From positions 124,001 through 188,000 of the forward strand of contig JBAJFG010000264.1 in assembly GCA_037903475.1 (NCBI GenBank): a stretch of 64,000 nucleotides of DNA. Reading direction: 5' to 3'. Each line of letters starts with the position of its first letter. Position 1 is the first letter of the stretch. This DNA is from Ancylostoma caninum (lineage: Eukaryota > Nematoda > Chromadorea > Rhabditida > Ancylostomatidae). This document shows positions 22,068 through 33,353 of this stretch, piece by piece. The position numbers were made by a program, and so were the translations under genes. Under the pieces are notes generated by a model. It was given only the letters and a program-made list of their open reading frames with translations. It was not told where the DNA came from and did not search any database.

Positions 22068-22855
22068 GTTAGGTTTTGCTTATGTCCACAAACCTTTCCA
22101 AGGCGTTTGATCTCGCGAACATTCCGGAATGTGAATCATATTTTTCCTTCTTGTTTTGAAAACGCAATTAACCTCGGAATGAACCCTTCGAGAATGGAAA
22201 TTTGGTAACAGCACTTGCACGGATAACAAGTGACGTTGCATGCGGCTAACCAAATTTGAATGACGTAATCTTGGGGCCATTCTTATTCTCCTGGTGCTTT
22301 CTCTCTTCATTTTATTGTTGAGCAGTCTCAGGCACAGGCACCAAACTTGGTAACCCAAAACTCTAATAATGCCATTTTTCTCTCTGATTTGAAGCGAATT
22401 GAAGTGGGATTTGTTCCACTGTGACTGGGAACATCAACCATTTGAGAACATTAATCGGTAACATTTTATGGCAAGTTCCAAACATTCTGTGGAAATCACA
22501 CCACTTCTCAACACTGTGAATGGCGCCTTAATTTTGTTGGTCGAACTATCTGGAGAGGCGAAGAATTCACATTTTCAATTTTCAATTGCGCATTATGTAG
22601 GGCAAATCTGGCTCTAACAGAGCGCCGTTTATCAGATCACAAGACTGCCTACAATTTGCCAAAGTCGGTGACCTCCAGCACTGCTCGACTCAATTCTTTG
22701 CCTCATACTCCACGGACTACTGAACCAGTGGAGTCAAGCTCTTCCTGTGAAAACAGCAGAAGTCCATGGACTGTTATTGTGCATACTTCGATTGTTGCCC
22801 GTTGTTGTCTGATTTTTTATTTTTTTTTTGTCAAAAATTTCGAAACAGCGGGGAG
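22068..22855 (+). repeat. Repeat R2 copy 1
   Basis: About 790 bp are similar, in inverted orientation, to 59885-61906 (minus the mariner at 60510-61796). Shared landmarks include TCAGGCAC..GCACCAAA, GTTGATGTT, AAAATTCTTCGCC-like blocks, and GCCAAAGTCGGTGACCTC. The plus frame 22656-22880 and the minus frame 60094-59870 share the residues MPKSVTSSTAR and VHTS, but with stops elsewhere. Family and coding status unknown; no terminal inverted repeats noticed. Confidence 0.75.
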
Positions 22856-22859
22856 AACG

Positions 22860-23471
22860 ACTTTGATCAGCCTAGGGTGATTAGCATTATAATGTCCTAA
22901 TTGAACAGCTGATAACATAAAACAATCCACATTCAAAAAGTCCGAGATCTCTTTAACAGAAAGGGTAGCATGCAACACTCTATTAGAAGCCAGGGAATCC
23001 TTACTTTCACACTATGCTAGCTACTACTACTGATCTTTTACACTCGACTTCCTCAAAGGATTCAGTAAGAGTAGGAGACGAGCTATTCAGCGCAGAAGAA
23101 GGCTGTGGAGGAGAGAATGATGGAAGGACATCACTTTTATCAACGACATTTCGGCTTTTAAGTAGAGAGTTTTCGGCCCTAAGTATCCTCACTTCTTCGG
23201 TCAATTCCTTACAAAGATCAAACAACAGTTGAAATTCTTTCCTATCCTCTAACAAACACAATAACACCGTCCTCAGGTGTAGTGGTAACGACTCATCCTT
23301 CATGAGAACCTCAGCCTGCTCGTCGATATCTGGTCGCGTGGATGGCGAACTTCCCATCTCCATACATTGCCTCTTTTTTTCCTTTTCCGTGTCTGAATTG
23401 AAGGAACAGCAAGGGACGTACACATAGTAGTCATGAGAGAAATCGATAAAAGCTGCGGTCACGAACGCCAC
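22860..23471 (-). pseudogene. LINE ORF1-like protein fragment
   Basis: A frame from 23471 encodes an acidic, leucine-rich segment (LHLRTVLLCLLEDRKEF then LCKELTEEVRILRAENSLLK) that looks like a coiled coil, followed by SFEEVECKRSVVVASIV, the start of the CR1-like ORF1 core. After a frameshift near 23007 the reading continues with NHPRLIKVVLP, the same block as PRLVKLVLP in LINE E ORF1. It then runs into repeat R2. The remaining LINE (endonuclease) is not present. Confidence 0.6.
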
Positions 23472-23639
23472 GAACGACCGGTGCAGGTAGACCTCAAAAT
23501 AAGGTAAGTTGTATAACCGACCTCTGGTGGTGGCAGTAAGTTGATTAACTGTATGACTGTATGCTACTGGACCTAATAGTGATCTAGAAACAGCTATCAG
23601 AGCATTGTTGACTTATCTACATTTCTTGTTCCGTTTGTG

Positions 23640-26030
23640 ACACACGTCTGGAGCGAGGCGGTCATTCCAGTCGGGATAGGCATGAAGGATATCAGGCATC
23701 ATTGATTTCAACTCTATCAATAGCGGTCAATAGTGGACCGGCAATTCCTAGTGGGTCGTATATAGAGTTAAGCTGGCTGACAATATCACGTTTCTTAAAC
23801 TCGACCTTTAATGGAAAGTGTATTCCGGTCTGTCACGGCATCATACTCCATGCCAAGATATTTCATGGGACCGATTGGTATTCTGTCCTGTTCAGAAATC
23901 TGCCTGTTTACCAGATCCAAATTGGACACATTCACGTAATTTCATTCCAATTTTGGCAAAAAGTGCCTTGGAATCCCTGTACTTTCGCTACGCTTCTTCA
24001 GAACCATCAGCTTGAAGAAGTATGCTGCCAACGTAGATTTTTACGGCGATTTCACGCGCCAGGTCTGTAATCGCCGTACTCAAATAGGTTGCAATGCACA
24101 TATTTAGTATGCTGGGAGCAGCAGTTATGCCAAAGGCAAGTCTCGTAAATCGATACTTGATAACATTATTCCTAGTGGGTGACAGTTTGGAATTTTCCAG
24201 CCACAAAAATCAATACAAAGCCTTGTTTTCTTGAGGCAAGCGAATTTGTGTGCCTCTATGCCTCTATGTCGCACAGCATTATAATGTTGCTGGTTCGACT
24301 TGCAACAAGTATATCCTGTATTTTATTTACAAAGGATTCGCCTTTATAGATGGCATCGTTCAATGATAATTGTCCTCTTCTCTTTAACGAGGCATCAAAG
24401 ACAATTCTGAGTACCAGGCGCATTGCTACTTGTTGTCACTCAATTGCCGTTATAAGGCAGAAAGTCTCTTGATTGATACAGAGTAATTATCTTCGAGGTC
24501 AACTATGCTGTCCTTCAGTGGGAATGGAGCCGTGACATTTCCATCCTCGAGTGATATCGATTTTTTGTACTGTTCGAAGTACTTTTGCACTGGATCGTCC
24601 TTTTGGAGTTCATTTGTGGAGATACCCAAGCCTTCAAGCTCGAACATTCTCTCCAGTATTGCCACTTCTGTTGGTTGTTCAATGGAAGTGTAGTTATGAG
24701 TGATTGACAAGTTATTCTGGCTGCTATCAATCTTTCCATGGCCGTATATTGTCGGCCAGAGTACGGTCTTCGCAACATGCAGACCAGGTGTCCGAAGAGC
24801 GGTCGTATTTGCTACGACTACATCGTAGTAGCGGTCTTTACCAACTAAAATGTGTGGAATGAGACGTTCACCGTGAACTTTAGAATTGACTATGCATAAC
24901 TCCTTCACTGGAAGGAATTCTTGATCTTCTTTACTATCACTGTTTACTCTTCTATCACTGTTTTCTCAGCACCAGTATCGAAGAAGAACACTACACGCTC
25001 GTACTGTTGGCTGGTGTGGTTGGAAATGTTCCCTTAGCAGTCATAAGAATCAGCTTCTCTTGTACTGGGAAGCTGGCTATGGTGGCGTTTTCATTTTCCA
25101 CAAGCTGGTTGTGGTTGGCGGGTCGTTCTGTGCCCGGTGAGGAGTGTTGACCAGTGTTAAACTGAGAATGAGCTGGTCTGTTATTGCTAATTGCTGTGAC
25201 GTGTTGCCTGCCTTGTGGACCAGGAATGAGTCGGTTTGATATGTGGTTGGTTCGCTCCATTTCTATTTCACCTTTACGGGTGCGGCTGGTTCGCGTCAAC
25301 AGGAACGGATATTGGAGTGGTGGCTGCCGTGCAGAGCGAAGAATGATGAGTTCTTCCACAATGGCTGCAATTATGTCTATGGCACAGGCTACTAGAGTAA
25401 TCCTGTGCAGAACGTTTCCAACATAGCCTTTTTTGCTCTAGAATTTCCTTGCGCCTACTTTGATCAGGGACGCTACTGCATGCCGCAGAAATGTGACTTC
25501 TAGTAATACCCTCCTGACGAAGGATCCCTTGGAAGCTTGATCGTTCGAAACCTAGCCGAAACTCTGCATATGCTTTGGGCGATATTTTTTTCCCAATATG
25601 TGCAGGAGTTCTTGAATGGTGACGCTGTCCACTACCTGGTTTTTGACTAGCACGTCCTCTACGATCTCGTAAGGAAACCTTTCAATAATTGTCTCCGTTC
25701 ACATTGGGTCGCAGGTGCGACGGATGTCGTAGCCTGCGGATACCATTTGATGTATGTACCAGCGTGGTTATTGAGTCGTAGCATCTCTGGCATTTATCAA
25801 CTTTCTTGCCCACGTGCGAACAGTTTCTGCATAATTTTGGATCTATTCGCCGGTTGATTGCTGAATCGCTTCATGAGTATTTCGATCATCCAATGAGAGT
25901 TTTAAGGTATCGGTTTAATACCCCTCATGACCGTTTCAGCTAACCCTTCTAAGCTTTCTTTGAGCAGCACTATTTTTTTTAATTGTTGTGAGCTCGTTAC
26001 AGTTATGTGTCAGCGATTCTCAGGTGAAAC
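23640..26030 (-). pseudogene. BEL/Pao retrotransposon fragment: gag C-terminus, protease, RT N-terminus, RT/RNase H connection
   Basis: Minus strand from 26030: gag remnants (LMKRFSNQPANRSKIMQKL, then a damaged zinc knuckle around 25440), protease region 25359-24700 (ARFFFDTG-type area is shifted; later FKVHGERLIPHILVG-like residues of the A17/DUF1758 domain), the pre-RT block at 24700-24450 (MFELEGLGISTNE, FPLKDSIVDLEDNYSVSIKRL), then RT residues at 24206-23988 (YRFTRLAFGITAAPSILN, followed by KIYVGSILLQADGSEEA in which the catalytic YVDD is changed to YVGS), and finally RDIVSQLNSIYDPLGIAGP at about 23790-23730. Large deletions in RT and multiple stops. Confidence 0.85.
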
Positions 26031-27649
26031 TTTTCTAGTCTAGGCCGAGTAATTTCAAGAAGAATCCGCTTAATTATCTTAAGATTTCATTAGAAAAACT
26101 TCCCTGATTTTCCGGAATTCTAGAGAAAAACTTCAGAAATCATTGGACAATCACAAGAATTCTCCGGAAAATTTCACGAATTCCTCCGCAAATTTCCGGA
26201 ATTTCGGAGAAATTTCCAAATTTTTCCGGAATTTTTGGGGATGATTAAGAATTTTCCAAAGAGTTCTAGAAAACTATGTTTTCTTCTGTAGCACTCCTGC
26301 ACTTTTCTCTATGAATCAGCGATTTCCTCATGCGAAAAAAAATATCGCAGGGATCCATGTGGTCTAGGCGCGTGCGCTCTTTCGTGCACGGTACGTCGAG
26401 GAATACGGGATGTTACGCAGAAATCAGGCCGTCGATTGGTCGAGCGGTGAGATTTCAATCCAACACCTTCGCTCTCCTTATGTACACCTTCTTCTTGGAG
26501 GATACACCTCAAGCTTGAGTAATTGAACCGTTTTGAATTGGAACGAAACACATTGATTTGAGAGCCGAAGCGACCTATATGCTTGTCCCAGAATACAATA
26601 CTGCTCACGGGACCGCGAAAACCGACGGTTGCTCCGCAGAGTCACAGTCGCTTACCGTCGCAAGTGGGTCTTCCAGAGTGATGGTTGTCCGTCAAAATAG
26701 GGAGTCGAAAGTGAATGTGGTCAGCCCCAGTAGGCGTCGACCGGGCGCGGGGGGTGGGTTGAGGAATGTTAATGTAGTAATAATAAAAGTTGAAACGATA
26801 AATAAATGAAAAATATTTTTTTGATTCCTTGAATTTTGCATGTGGCATTTCTCCGGAGATGATCGGCTATAGCAGGTTAGAGGAGACAGAGTGCTACGGA
26901 AAAGTACTGTGTAAATATATGCAAAACCGGTAGGCCATCAAAAAAAAATAAGCACAGAAATGTAGTCCACAAATTTTAATCTTCTCCTACTTTTAGGAGG
27001 AAATTTGAGGAAAAGTCTGGGGCACTCCGGGGCCTTGGGATATATTTGGTAATCAGCAGCAATTGCTCAGCTAAAAAATGTGTGAAGACGTGGCGCAGGT
27101 TCCCTGCATAGCTCAATATTAGCGTAGGAAAATCCGAAAAATTAGGTGCCTTGCAGGGTTGGGCCCGCTACGCGCCGGGTATTGATTTTTTCCAAAGTGC
27201 GCGGTTGTCTGGTATGAGAGCTAGGTATCCCCTATCTAACCATATGCAGCTCACTTAGTTTTCTTGCCAAATGAGTTCTCCACGCTTGTCCGAACATCGG
27301 CTATTTTAGGACTTTTTTGGATTTTGCGGCTTCCATTGAAACTTAGAGTTCTGCGTCGATCGGTGTAGGACTCGGAGTACGTTTTTCCGTCGGAAGCCCC
27401 ACGGACCGGTCGGGGAGTATCTTACAACGACCGGGCTCCATGGCCTAGGCGAGATAGTGCGCAAATGGCGGAGAAGCAGAGACTTCCCTGTCACAGCCCC
27501 GTTGTGCGACAGGCTGAGAACGAAAAAGCAGCGTAGCTACAGCTATTCAAACGATAGGAATGGATCTGTAAGCAAGGTGATGAAAAAGGGGCCTTGGAAA
27601 CATGGGACACCATTCGAATAGGGCGGGGGGCCTAGGACACTACTCATCA
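26031..27649. other. No gene recognised; low-complexity and LINE-tail-like pieces
   Basis: 26090-26270 is rich in TTCCGGAAT-like words without a clear period. About 26770-26815 ends in AAACGATAAATAAATGAAAAA, like a LINE 3' tail, but no LINE coding part precedes it. The frames at 26309-26848 have no domain I recognise. 26880-27640 shows nothing I can name. Confidence 0.4.
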
Positions 27650-28230
27650 GATAGTATCGATCCGGATATCGATATATCGACCGATTTTATCGATTTCTCT
27701 TGGTTTAGCTCCAATCCGGACTGAAATGGGCGTACAGAGGTAACACACCGCGCTGATCAAGAATAAGGCCAACTTGCACCACGTTGTTATTGACTTACTG
27801 ATTCTACTGATTTTTCTCAAGTTGTGCTGCAGGTGCGGCGGAACCGTACCCACAGGGGTTTTTCACCTGACCACGAATCTGATGGCCATTTTGCATGTTG
27901 TGCTTATTGACTTATTGTTTTATCGACTTTTCACGAGTTCTACCGTGAGAGTGGCGGAAGGAAGCTTGCAGGGAATATCTACCACCCTGATCACAAGCGT
28001 GACGGCCACTTTGCGTGATGTAGTTATTGATTTAATGATTCCATTGATTTTTCGCGAGTTTCACTCAGAACGTTGTGGAAACGTGCTCACAGAGATTACT
28101 CACCATGCTGATCACGAACCTGACAGCCATTTTACACGACATTTATCGATTCATTGATTTTATCGTTTTCGTGCGTTATTTCCTGCGTGGTTGGAAGATG
28201 TCCACAGTGGCTATCTAGCATGCTGAACGT
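27650..28230 (+). repeat. Diverged tandem units of family T
   Basis: Four to five units of about 115-120 bp, each with a TGCTGATCACGAA-like box, a CCATTTT box and TATTGATTT-ATTGATTTT, match the family T internal unit in reverse orientation, but with much lower identity than at 49.9-50.6 kb. The T family ends are not recognisable, so this is probably an old copy. The long frame at 27774-28157 is produced by the repeat periodicity. Confidence 0.6.
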
Positions 28231-28547
28231 GAATAAAGGCGTAAGCACAGTAAATCCTTGTAAATATGTTGACAAAATCAGTGAATCAATAACTGCGCGT
28301 GAAATATTCTTCAGTTACGCAAATAACATGACCCTTAAAGACAGTTCGTGCACGAATGTTATCGTAGCGTGAGCTGAGTTTTCAAATCTAATATTCTGGG
28401 GTGGTAGTAATTTGGCCGAAACCTCGAGGTAACAGCGAGGTTGAACTCGGAGTCACCTCGTGGTTTCACACGAAGACCAGGACCTGACCTCAAGGTGACC
28501 GAGCTGAAACCGCGAGATGACTGATTTTAATTAAGCAAAGTATTTTG

Positions 28548-28615
28548 TCTCGGATTCGAACCCGTGAGGGTTTGCCTTAGAGACAGCGCACATTGCACTA
28601 CACCATTTGTACCTT
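28548..28615 (-). repeat. tRNA-like (Pol III promoter-like) segment inside Harbinger
   Basis: On the minus strand a box A-like TGGTGTAGTGCA is followed about 35 bases later by GGTTCGAATCC, a perfect tRNA B box, with a partly pairing T arm. No full cloverleaf can be drawn, so it is more likely a SINE head or tRNA remnant than a tRNA gene. Confidence 0.4.
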
Positions 28616-28765
28616 ATCGGTATTGAATTGTTTTGGACTATACGAAACTTACCAAGTTATTCCCTATTCAACTTAAATAGGTATGATCTTCTCACGAACT
28701 TCTTGTCACACTTACTTGTCACCATTCACTCAACAATTCTGGACAAAACATTGTTAGCTTTAGAG

Positions 28766-30433
28766 ATGGAATCGCTGATAATCCCCGAACGTAGCAACCG
28801 TCAAAGAAATGTAAAGTACGGCAGAATTGATCCCCGCCGTACTCTTTCACGCAACCAGAACCTCATAAAATTGAGATACCGCTTCAATGACAGTCATTTG
28901 GACTGGATTACTAATCTACTGTGATCGAAACTTGGAGACGATATGAGGAAACCTTGGGCAATTTCCAAAAGGCAGCAGGTACCAAGGCATTTCGATGTTG
29001 ATTCCGTGACAAATGCGAATGCACTTGCATTGCAGGTTGCTATTGGTGTGAGGTATCTTGCGACCGATTCCCATCAGGTCGTTTTGGGGGATACTATTGG
29101 CTGCTCACAAAAAACAGTATCCATTATATTGCACAGGGTAGTGGCAGCCTTGACTCATCCGAATATAGTGTCCCGATTCTTGGTGTGTAGACCGGATGAT
29201 GTAAACTGGTGCAGGAATAGGGCCAGTGAATTTGTTAGAATAGGGAAATTCAGCAGTGAGTTATATTCGTGTGTTTGCTTTGAGAACAGTACTGAAGTAC
29301 TATTGAATGAGTTGTCATAATACCTCCAAGCCGCATATTTCGGTCAATTTTCACACTTCGCTCGATACTGGGATATGGAGCGTTATGCTTGCACAGCGTT
29401 GCGCGGTTAACCTATGTGATTGGTCGATTCATGCTAACGGCCAATCGAAAAGTTCGCTGGCGCCCCCTATTTTTCCAAATGTAACGTACCACACCCCTAT
29501 AGCTTCAATATAGATTGTTCATTGTGCGCCATATGCTCTTGTACACCATTATTTAATAGCGGCGCAGCGACTGAATCCCACATAATGGCATTGCATCTAT
29601 GGCCACAATAAGCCAACTCAAAAGCAAATTCAAACCACCTATCAGATCAAGAATATGTCGCCATTTGCTTTTGTAATAGCTCACAGTTCAGTGGTGATAT
29701 TGGAGAAAGCGTTGAAGCAGATTAATATTAAAAATTGCCTTGAAGCAGATTACTATAAAGCAAAATAATATGATCCATAATATAATCAAAACATAAAGGA
29801 GTGATGCATACCAGCGCAATGTAAATTCTCTTTTATCGTTACTCTTATTCAGACATAATTGGATGTATTGATGGAACACTTGTGCCCATCCTGTGCCCAA
29901 AAGAAGATGGTTCTCAATATATGGGCCGAAAAGGATGGAGTGCTCTCAATGTCTGCGTCGTTGCCGATGCTATAGATCGCATCCTATACGTGAATAGCGC
30001 GTTCCCAGGATCTACCCATGATTCCACTGTCTGGAACAGATGTGCCCTCAGTCTTTTCCGCACAGGTGAAGCTATCAAAGGATACCAACTCATCGGTGAC
30101 GCAAACGGGGGAGGGATAATGACACCGTTCCACCCTACCAGCGTTCGAGGAGATAACCGCAAGATGCGATACAATCGAGAGCATATTCATTCCCGTCTCA
30201 TAGTTGAAAGGACAGTTGGACGATGGAAGAAGAGATTCACAGCACTTGCGTCTAAGTTCAGAGTAGCACCACATTTCGCATAGAAAATGGTGATAGTTAG
30301 TGCTGTGCTTCACAACATCGGGTACAGCTCGAGAGTAGCAAGGTTCCGCCGCCTAGGAAGAAGGAAAGCTACAATGGCTCATCCCCCTGAAGGAGGAAGA
30401 GACATCCGCAGTTATTTTCTTGCAAGGCTCTAG
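28766..30433 (+). pseudogene. PIF/Harbinger DDE transposase (HARBI1-like), one intron, two in-frame stops
   Basis: Exon 1 runs 28766-29255 and exon 2 29853-30433. The intron begins GTGAGT and ends TTATTCAG, and joining the exons restores KFSNIIGCIDGT, the conserved block with the first catalytic aspartate. The helix-rich N-terminal part contains ALALQVAIGVRYLATDSHQ and IGCSQKTVSIILHRVV. Exon 2 has NSAFPGSTHDSTVWN (second aspartate), a GDANGG block where GDSGYP is usual, and LIVERTVGRWKKRF (catalytic glutamate). About 356 residues, close to the family's usual length near 350. In-frame stops are TGA at 28922-28924 and TAG at 30281-30283; after the latter the usual SAVLHNIG block follows in frame. 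So it is only lightly damaged. Alternatively one stop might be removed by an extra intron, but phases did not fit. Confidence 0.88.
29515..29700 (+). mobile_element. mariner-like MITE fragment in the transposase intron
   Basis: From about 29520 the sequence TGTGCGCCATATGCTCTTGT and the following 170 bp match the left part of the element at 42320-43202, including the block ATAATGGCATTGCATCTATGGCC. Only the left end is present. Because it lies inside the intron it need not damage the transposase. Confidence 0.65.
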
Positions 30434-30696
30434 TTCCAAATCAAATTGCTGAGAATGTTATCTACTGTATCATTTAGAATAGGTTGAAGTCATTGCAGTT
30501 TAGAAGATCATCTGAAGAAACATGAGCATTGAGTTTATTTGTATTCCTCGCAACAGAACAACACTTAGTCAAAAAGTCAATATAAAATTCTATCCTTCTA
30601 CAGGCTTCCTTCTTCCGAGTTCTTTTTATTCTCTTGAGATGCCGCTACTTTAGCAACTACCTTAACTTTTTAGTCACAACGTGATCCTCAAAAATT

Positions 30697-31228
30697 TTAA
30701 TAGTGGAAATTCGAGCACTTGAAGACTGTTCGTGCAGTCACCTTCCCCAGTTCATCGATGTCACGACTCAGCGGCTGTAGAACTTCAACAACACACTTTA
30801 TTGCTTTTTCTTGAGTTTTGGCCATATCAAACATTGCTTTATACATTTTTTGCTGCTCCTCAAAATAAAATTATCTTTACAATATACATATATATTTACA
30901 ATACATTTGGAAATTTCCGGGTATTACTTTCTCGCTAACCTAATAAATACGTGTTTAGACCTCACTTTTTCTCCTCAGATTCCACAGATAGTGCACGCTT
31001 TCTGCGATTGTTAAAGCGTTGTTGCACTTGGGTAGCGCTGAGCGCTACCTCATACTTTTCATAGACTTTCTTGGCGATCGTCCTCCATAATTCGTTGCGG
31101 TGGTTGTTTGCACTTAGGAGTCTATGACTCTGCCCACGCAAAAGAACTTCTTCGTTTTTGAGGACCATTTTCACAATAAAGTCAGATGCTGCTGCTGGGA
31201 GAGGCGATGCCCTTTTTTCTTTCGGCAT
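30697..31228 (-). CDS. Harbinger-associated Myb/SANT-like DNA-binding protein
   Basis: Exon 1 starts at 31228 (MPKEKRASPLPAA) and encodes a trihelix/Myb-like domain: FIVKMVLKNEEVLLRG, ELWRTIAKKVYEKYE, TQVQQRFNNRRKRAL. The single tryptophan followed by IA and the final basic helix are typical of the accessory protein that brings Harbinger transposase to the nucleus and element ends. Read alone, the frame stops at 30962, but a GTGAGG donor overlaps that stop. A second coding block at about 30858-30697 (QKMYKAMFDMAKTQEKAI, CVVEVLQPLSRDID) looks like its C-terminal helical part. The exact splice junction did not phase by eye. It converges on the transposase. Confidence 0.75.
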
Positions 31229-32520
31229 TGGAAAGCTAAAATATGCAACTATTGGATCTCTTCAAAAAACCCTTACCCTCAAAAGCAGTGTGTCACCTCG
31301 TTTTTTGGAACTGACGTGTTAGCACATTCTGTGTTGGCTCACGTAGTTAACTATTAGCAGCTACTAACCAATCGCTCTTAGCTACTATCAGCTCCAGGAC
31401 ATGTCACGTGTGTAACTGTTCTCGGGAGCTCATTTCTGTACAAGTCCCAGAAACGCCACAAGATGACACGCTGCCTGGCACACACACTTGCCCAAAGACT
31501 AAGCCCGTATTTGTAGCTCGCTAGACCGTCTGCCCGGCTGACACCTGAGAGATATGAGACCTGCTCAGATATTGATTTGTCCTATATAAGGTGATGTAGC
31601 ATTTGCAATCTTTTAGTTTGCGACAAGTTGGGTCGTTCAATGCAACTCCAACGCAAGTTAAAATGGGAGGAGTTAGTTCTCAGCGACTCGTGCTGATTGT
31701 GAGCCAAGCCAAGCCGCCAAACCCCTAAACAGTCACTTATGTGCTGTCAAATATGTACTCACAAAACCATACAACAGCTGAATGTGCAGCAAAATGGTGC
31801 GTGCTAACAAATTAAACTGCGGAACAAACATGAAATAGTAACAAAAGAATGCTTGTCATTTCGTGTTGGAGGAGGGGTATTACGAGCACGTTTCTGCGAT
31901 GATGGGTTGGTGTTTACGCTGTTCCAGTTTGTAGTGGGATATAGGTGCTACTTCAAAACGTAGATAATTGCATTTTTGTGTTTCTTTGCTCACAAAGGCG
32001 AAAAAACTTTTTTTTGGGTTTTCGTGCAAAATGGCTCTCATATTCGGTTTCAGTGTTATAAGAAACCCCTTAGACATGCTTCCAGCGATCTCTGCGTAGA
32101 TGTGGCGAAAAACCTGTAAAATCGATATAATTGATACATCAATCGATAATGGCCGCGAAAAGTATCCTAAAACCTTCGCCGGTGCCCGGGCGAAACGTGT
32201 GCAAAAGTTTGGATCGAAAGTTTTGGGACTTTTTAAAAAATCGGCTCAGCACTTTCTTGCCATTCTAATAGGTTAGAAAGATCTCTGAATTCCTTCTATC
32301 TTCGAAATAACCAACTGTCTGCCTCTGAAAGAGAGCATCCGTGGTGTTTGAGTGAAAAAATGGCTAAGAAGCCCTCCGAACACGAGAGGAACCACTCAAC
32401 TTAGAAGGTTCCCTTCAGAGCTTAAGAGCTGCAGGTCAGAATGAAAAAGTACTCCTGAGTACTTTTCCGAGACCGGTCTGCGTCTCTTGCCTCATGATAC
32501 TATTTTCACAAACATGTATG
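31229..32520. other. Harbinger right internal region, non-coding
   Basis: No gene seen between the Myb-like start and the right terminal region, apart from short uninformative frames. It should contain the promoter of the Myb-like gene. 32105-32260 is a family T fragment. Confidence 0.45.
32105..32260 (+). repeat. Family T fragment
   Basis: Contains the T-family block ATCGATAATGGCCG..AAGTATCCTAAAACC and TGTGCAAAAGTTTGG, matching 50600-50690 closely. Only the segment next to the right T end is present. Confidence 0.65.
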
Positions 32521-32529
32521 ATTAGATAT

Positions 32530-32721
32530 TAGATTACGGTCTTAGTCCTGTTACCGGTAGGTCGAGACCAGAGTGAAACCTCAAAGTGACCGGTCGGTTA
32601 CCTCGAGGTCTCAGTTGTTTTACAATAGATTTTGGGGAAAATGACCTCGAGGTGACCTCGAGGTAACTTTTGACGGTTACCTCGAGGTTACCTCGAGGTT
32701 TCGGCCAAATTATTACCACCC
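32530..32721. promoter_or_regulatory. Subterminal ACCTCGAGGT array of the Harbinger right end
   Basis: At least five copies of the palindrome CCTCGAGGT or close variants lie in the last 190 bp, several extended to GTTACCTCGAGGT. Related, more diverged words lie at 28420-28520 near the left end. Repeated subterminal palindromes are typical binding sites for transposase or its Myb-like partner; binding itself is inferred. Confidence 0.6.
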
Positions 32722-33350
32722 CTGAGTTCCAAGCCTACATTGCCACTGGTTTGACAAGGCAGTTTTAACATCAAGCAACTAGCATATGTAGAATATTTTT
32801 TAAAAAATGCATACCAAACAAGTTTGCAACCAACCGATTTGAAATATTCTTGATTTCTCAAGAAGGACGAACAATACTTCCTCGTATCCAACAAGACCTT
32901 TACAATTCGACCGTCTAGTTGAGCATTACGAACATCCTGAATGAATCAAAACCAGAAAATTATGGGTAGAAGAGGATATGAGGAGCTCGCAGAGCTTGTA
33001 TGGCTCGCAATGCCTCTTCAACCCTAGTATACGCTGTATGGCAGCGGCTTTGCATGCGGATGAATGGCAGTTGCTGCTGTACCCTGCATATTGGATACAA
33101 TCAATCAGCAGGCCAAATGTCAAGAGGAGAATCTCAAGTTTTTCCTTTTCCTCCTTTAATGCCACAGAAATTTCTCAAACAATGTGGGTAATGACGTAGT
33201 GCCAATTGTCGATTGTCGGAGCTCCTCAGTAGAACGTCCCAGGTGCTAATTTCCCACAGAAATTCGGCGCTGAAGACCGCCGGTGTCTTGAAGACTAAAG
33301 CGTCATCAACAATGCTGAATGTTAGATTAGTTGCAAAATTTTCTAGGCAA
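32722..33350. other. No gene recognised
   Basis: Open frames occur on both strands around 32926-33199, but no domain or splice pattern supports them. Confidence 0.4.
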
Positions 33351-33353
33351 AAT

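Larger units (their letters stand above)
28399..32721. mobile_element. Full-length PIF/Harbinger transposon (4323 bp)
   Basis: Terminal inverted repeats of about 36 bp begin GGGTGGTAGTAATTTGGCC on the left and are mirrored on the right with a single mismatch in that block. Both ends are flanked by CTG (28396-28398 and 32722-32724), a CWG target duplication as known for some Harbinger elements. Inside are the two genes expected of this superfamily in convergent orientation: a DDE transposase on the plus strand and a Myb-like protein on the minus strand. Subterminal ACCTCGAGGT palindromes are repeated near both ends. Later inserts include a mariner-like fragment inside the transposase intron and a family T fragment at 32105-32260. 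Confidence 0.93.

Noticed and set aside
28922..28978. A short intron removing the TGA in the Harbinger transposase
   Set aside because: The GTGATC donor and available AG acceptors do not keep the reading frame, so a simple nonsense codon is more likely.
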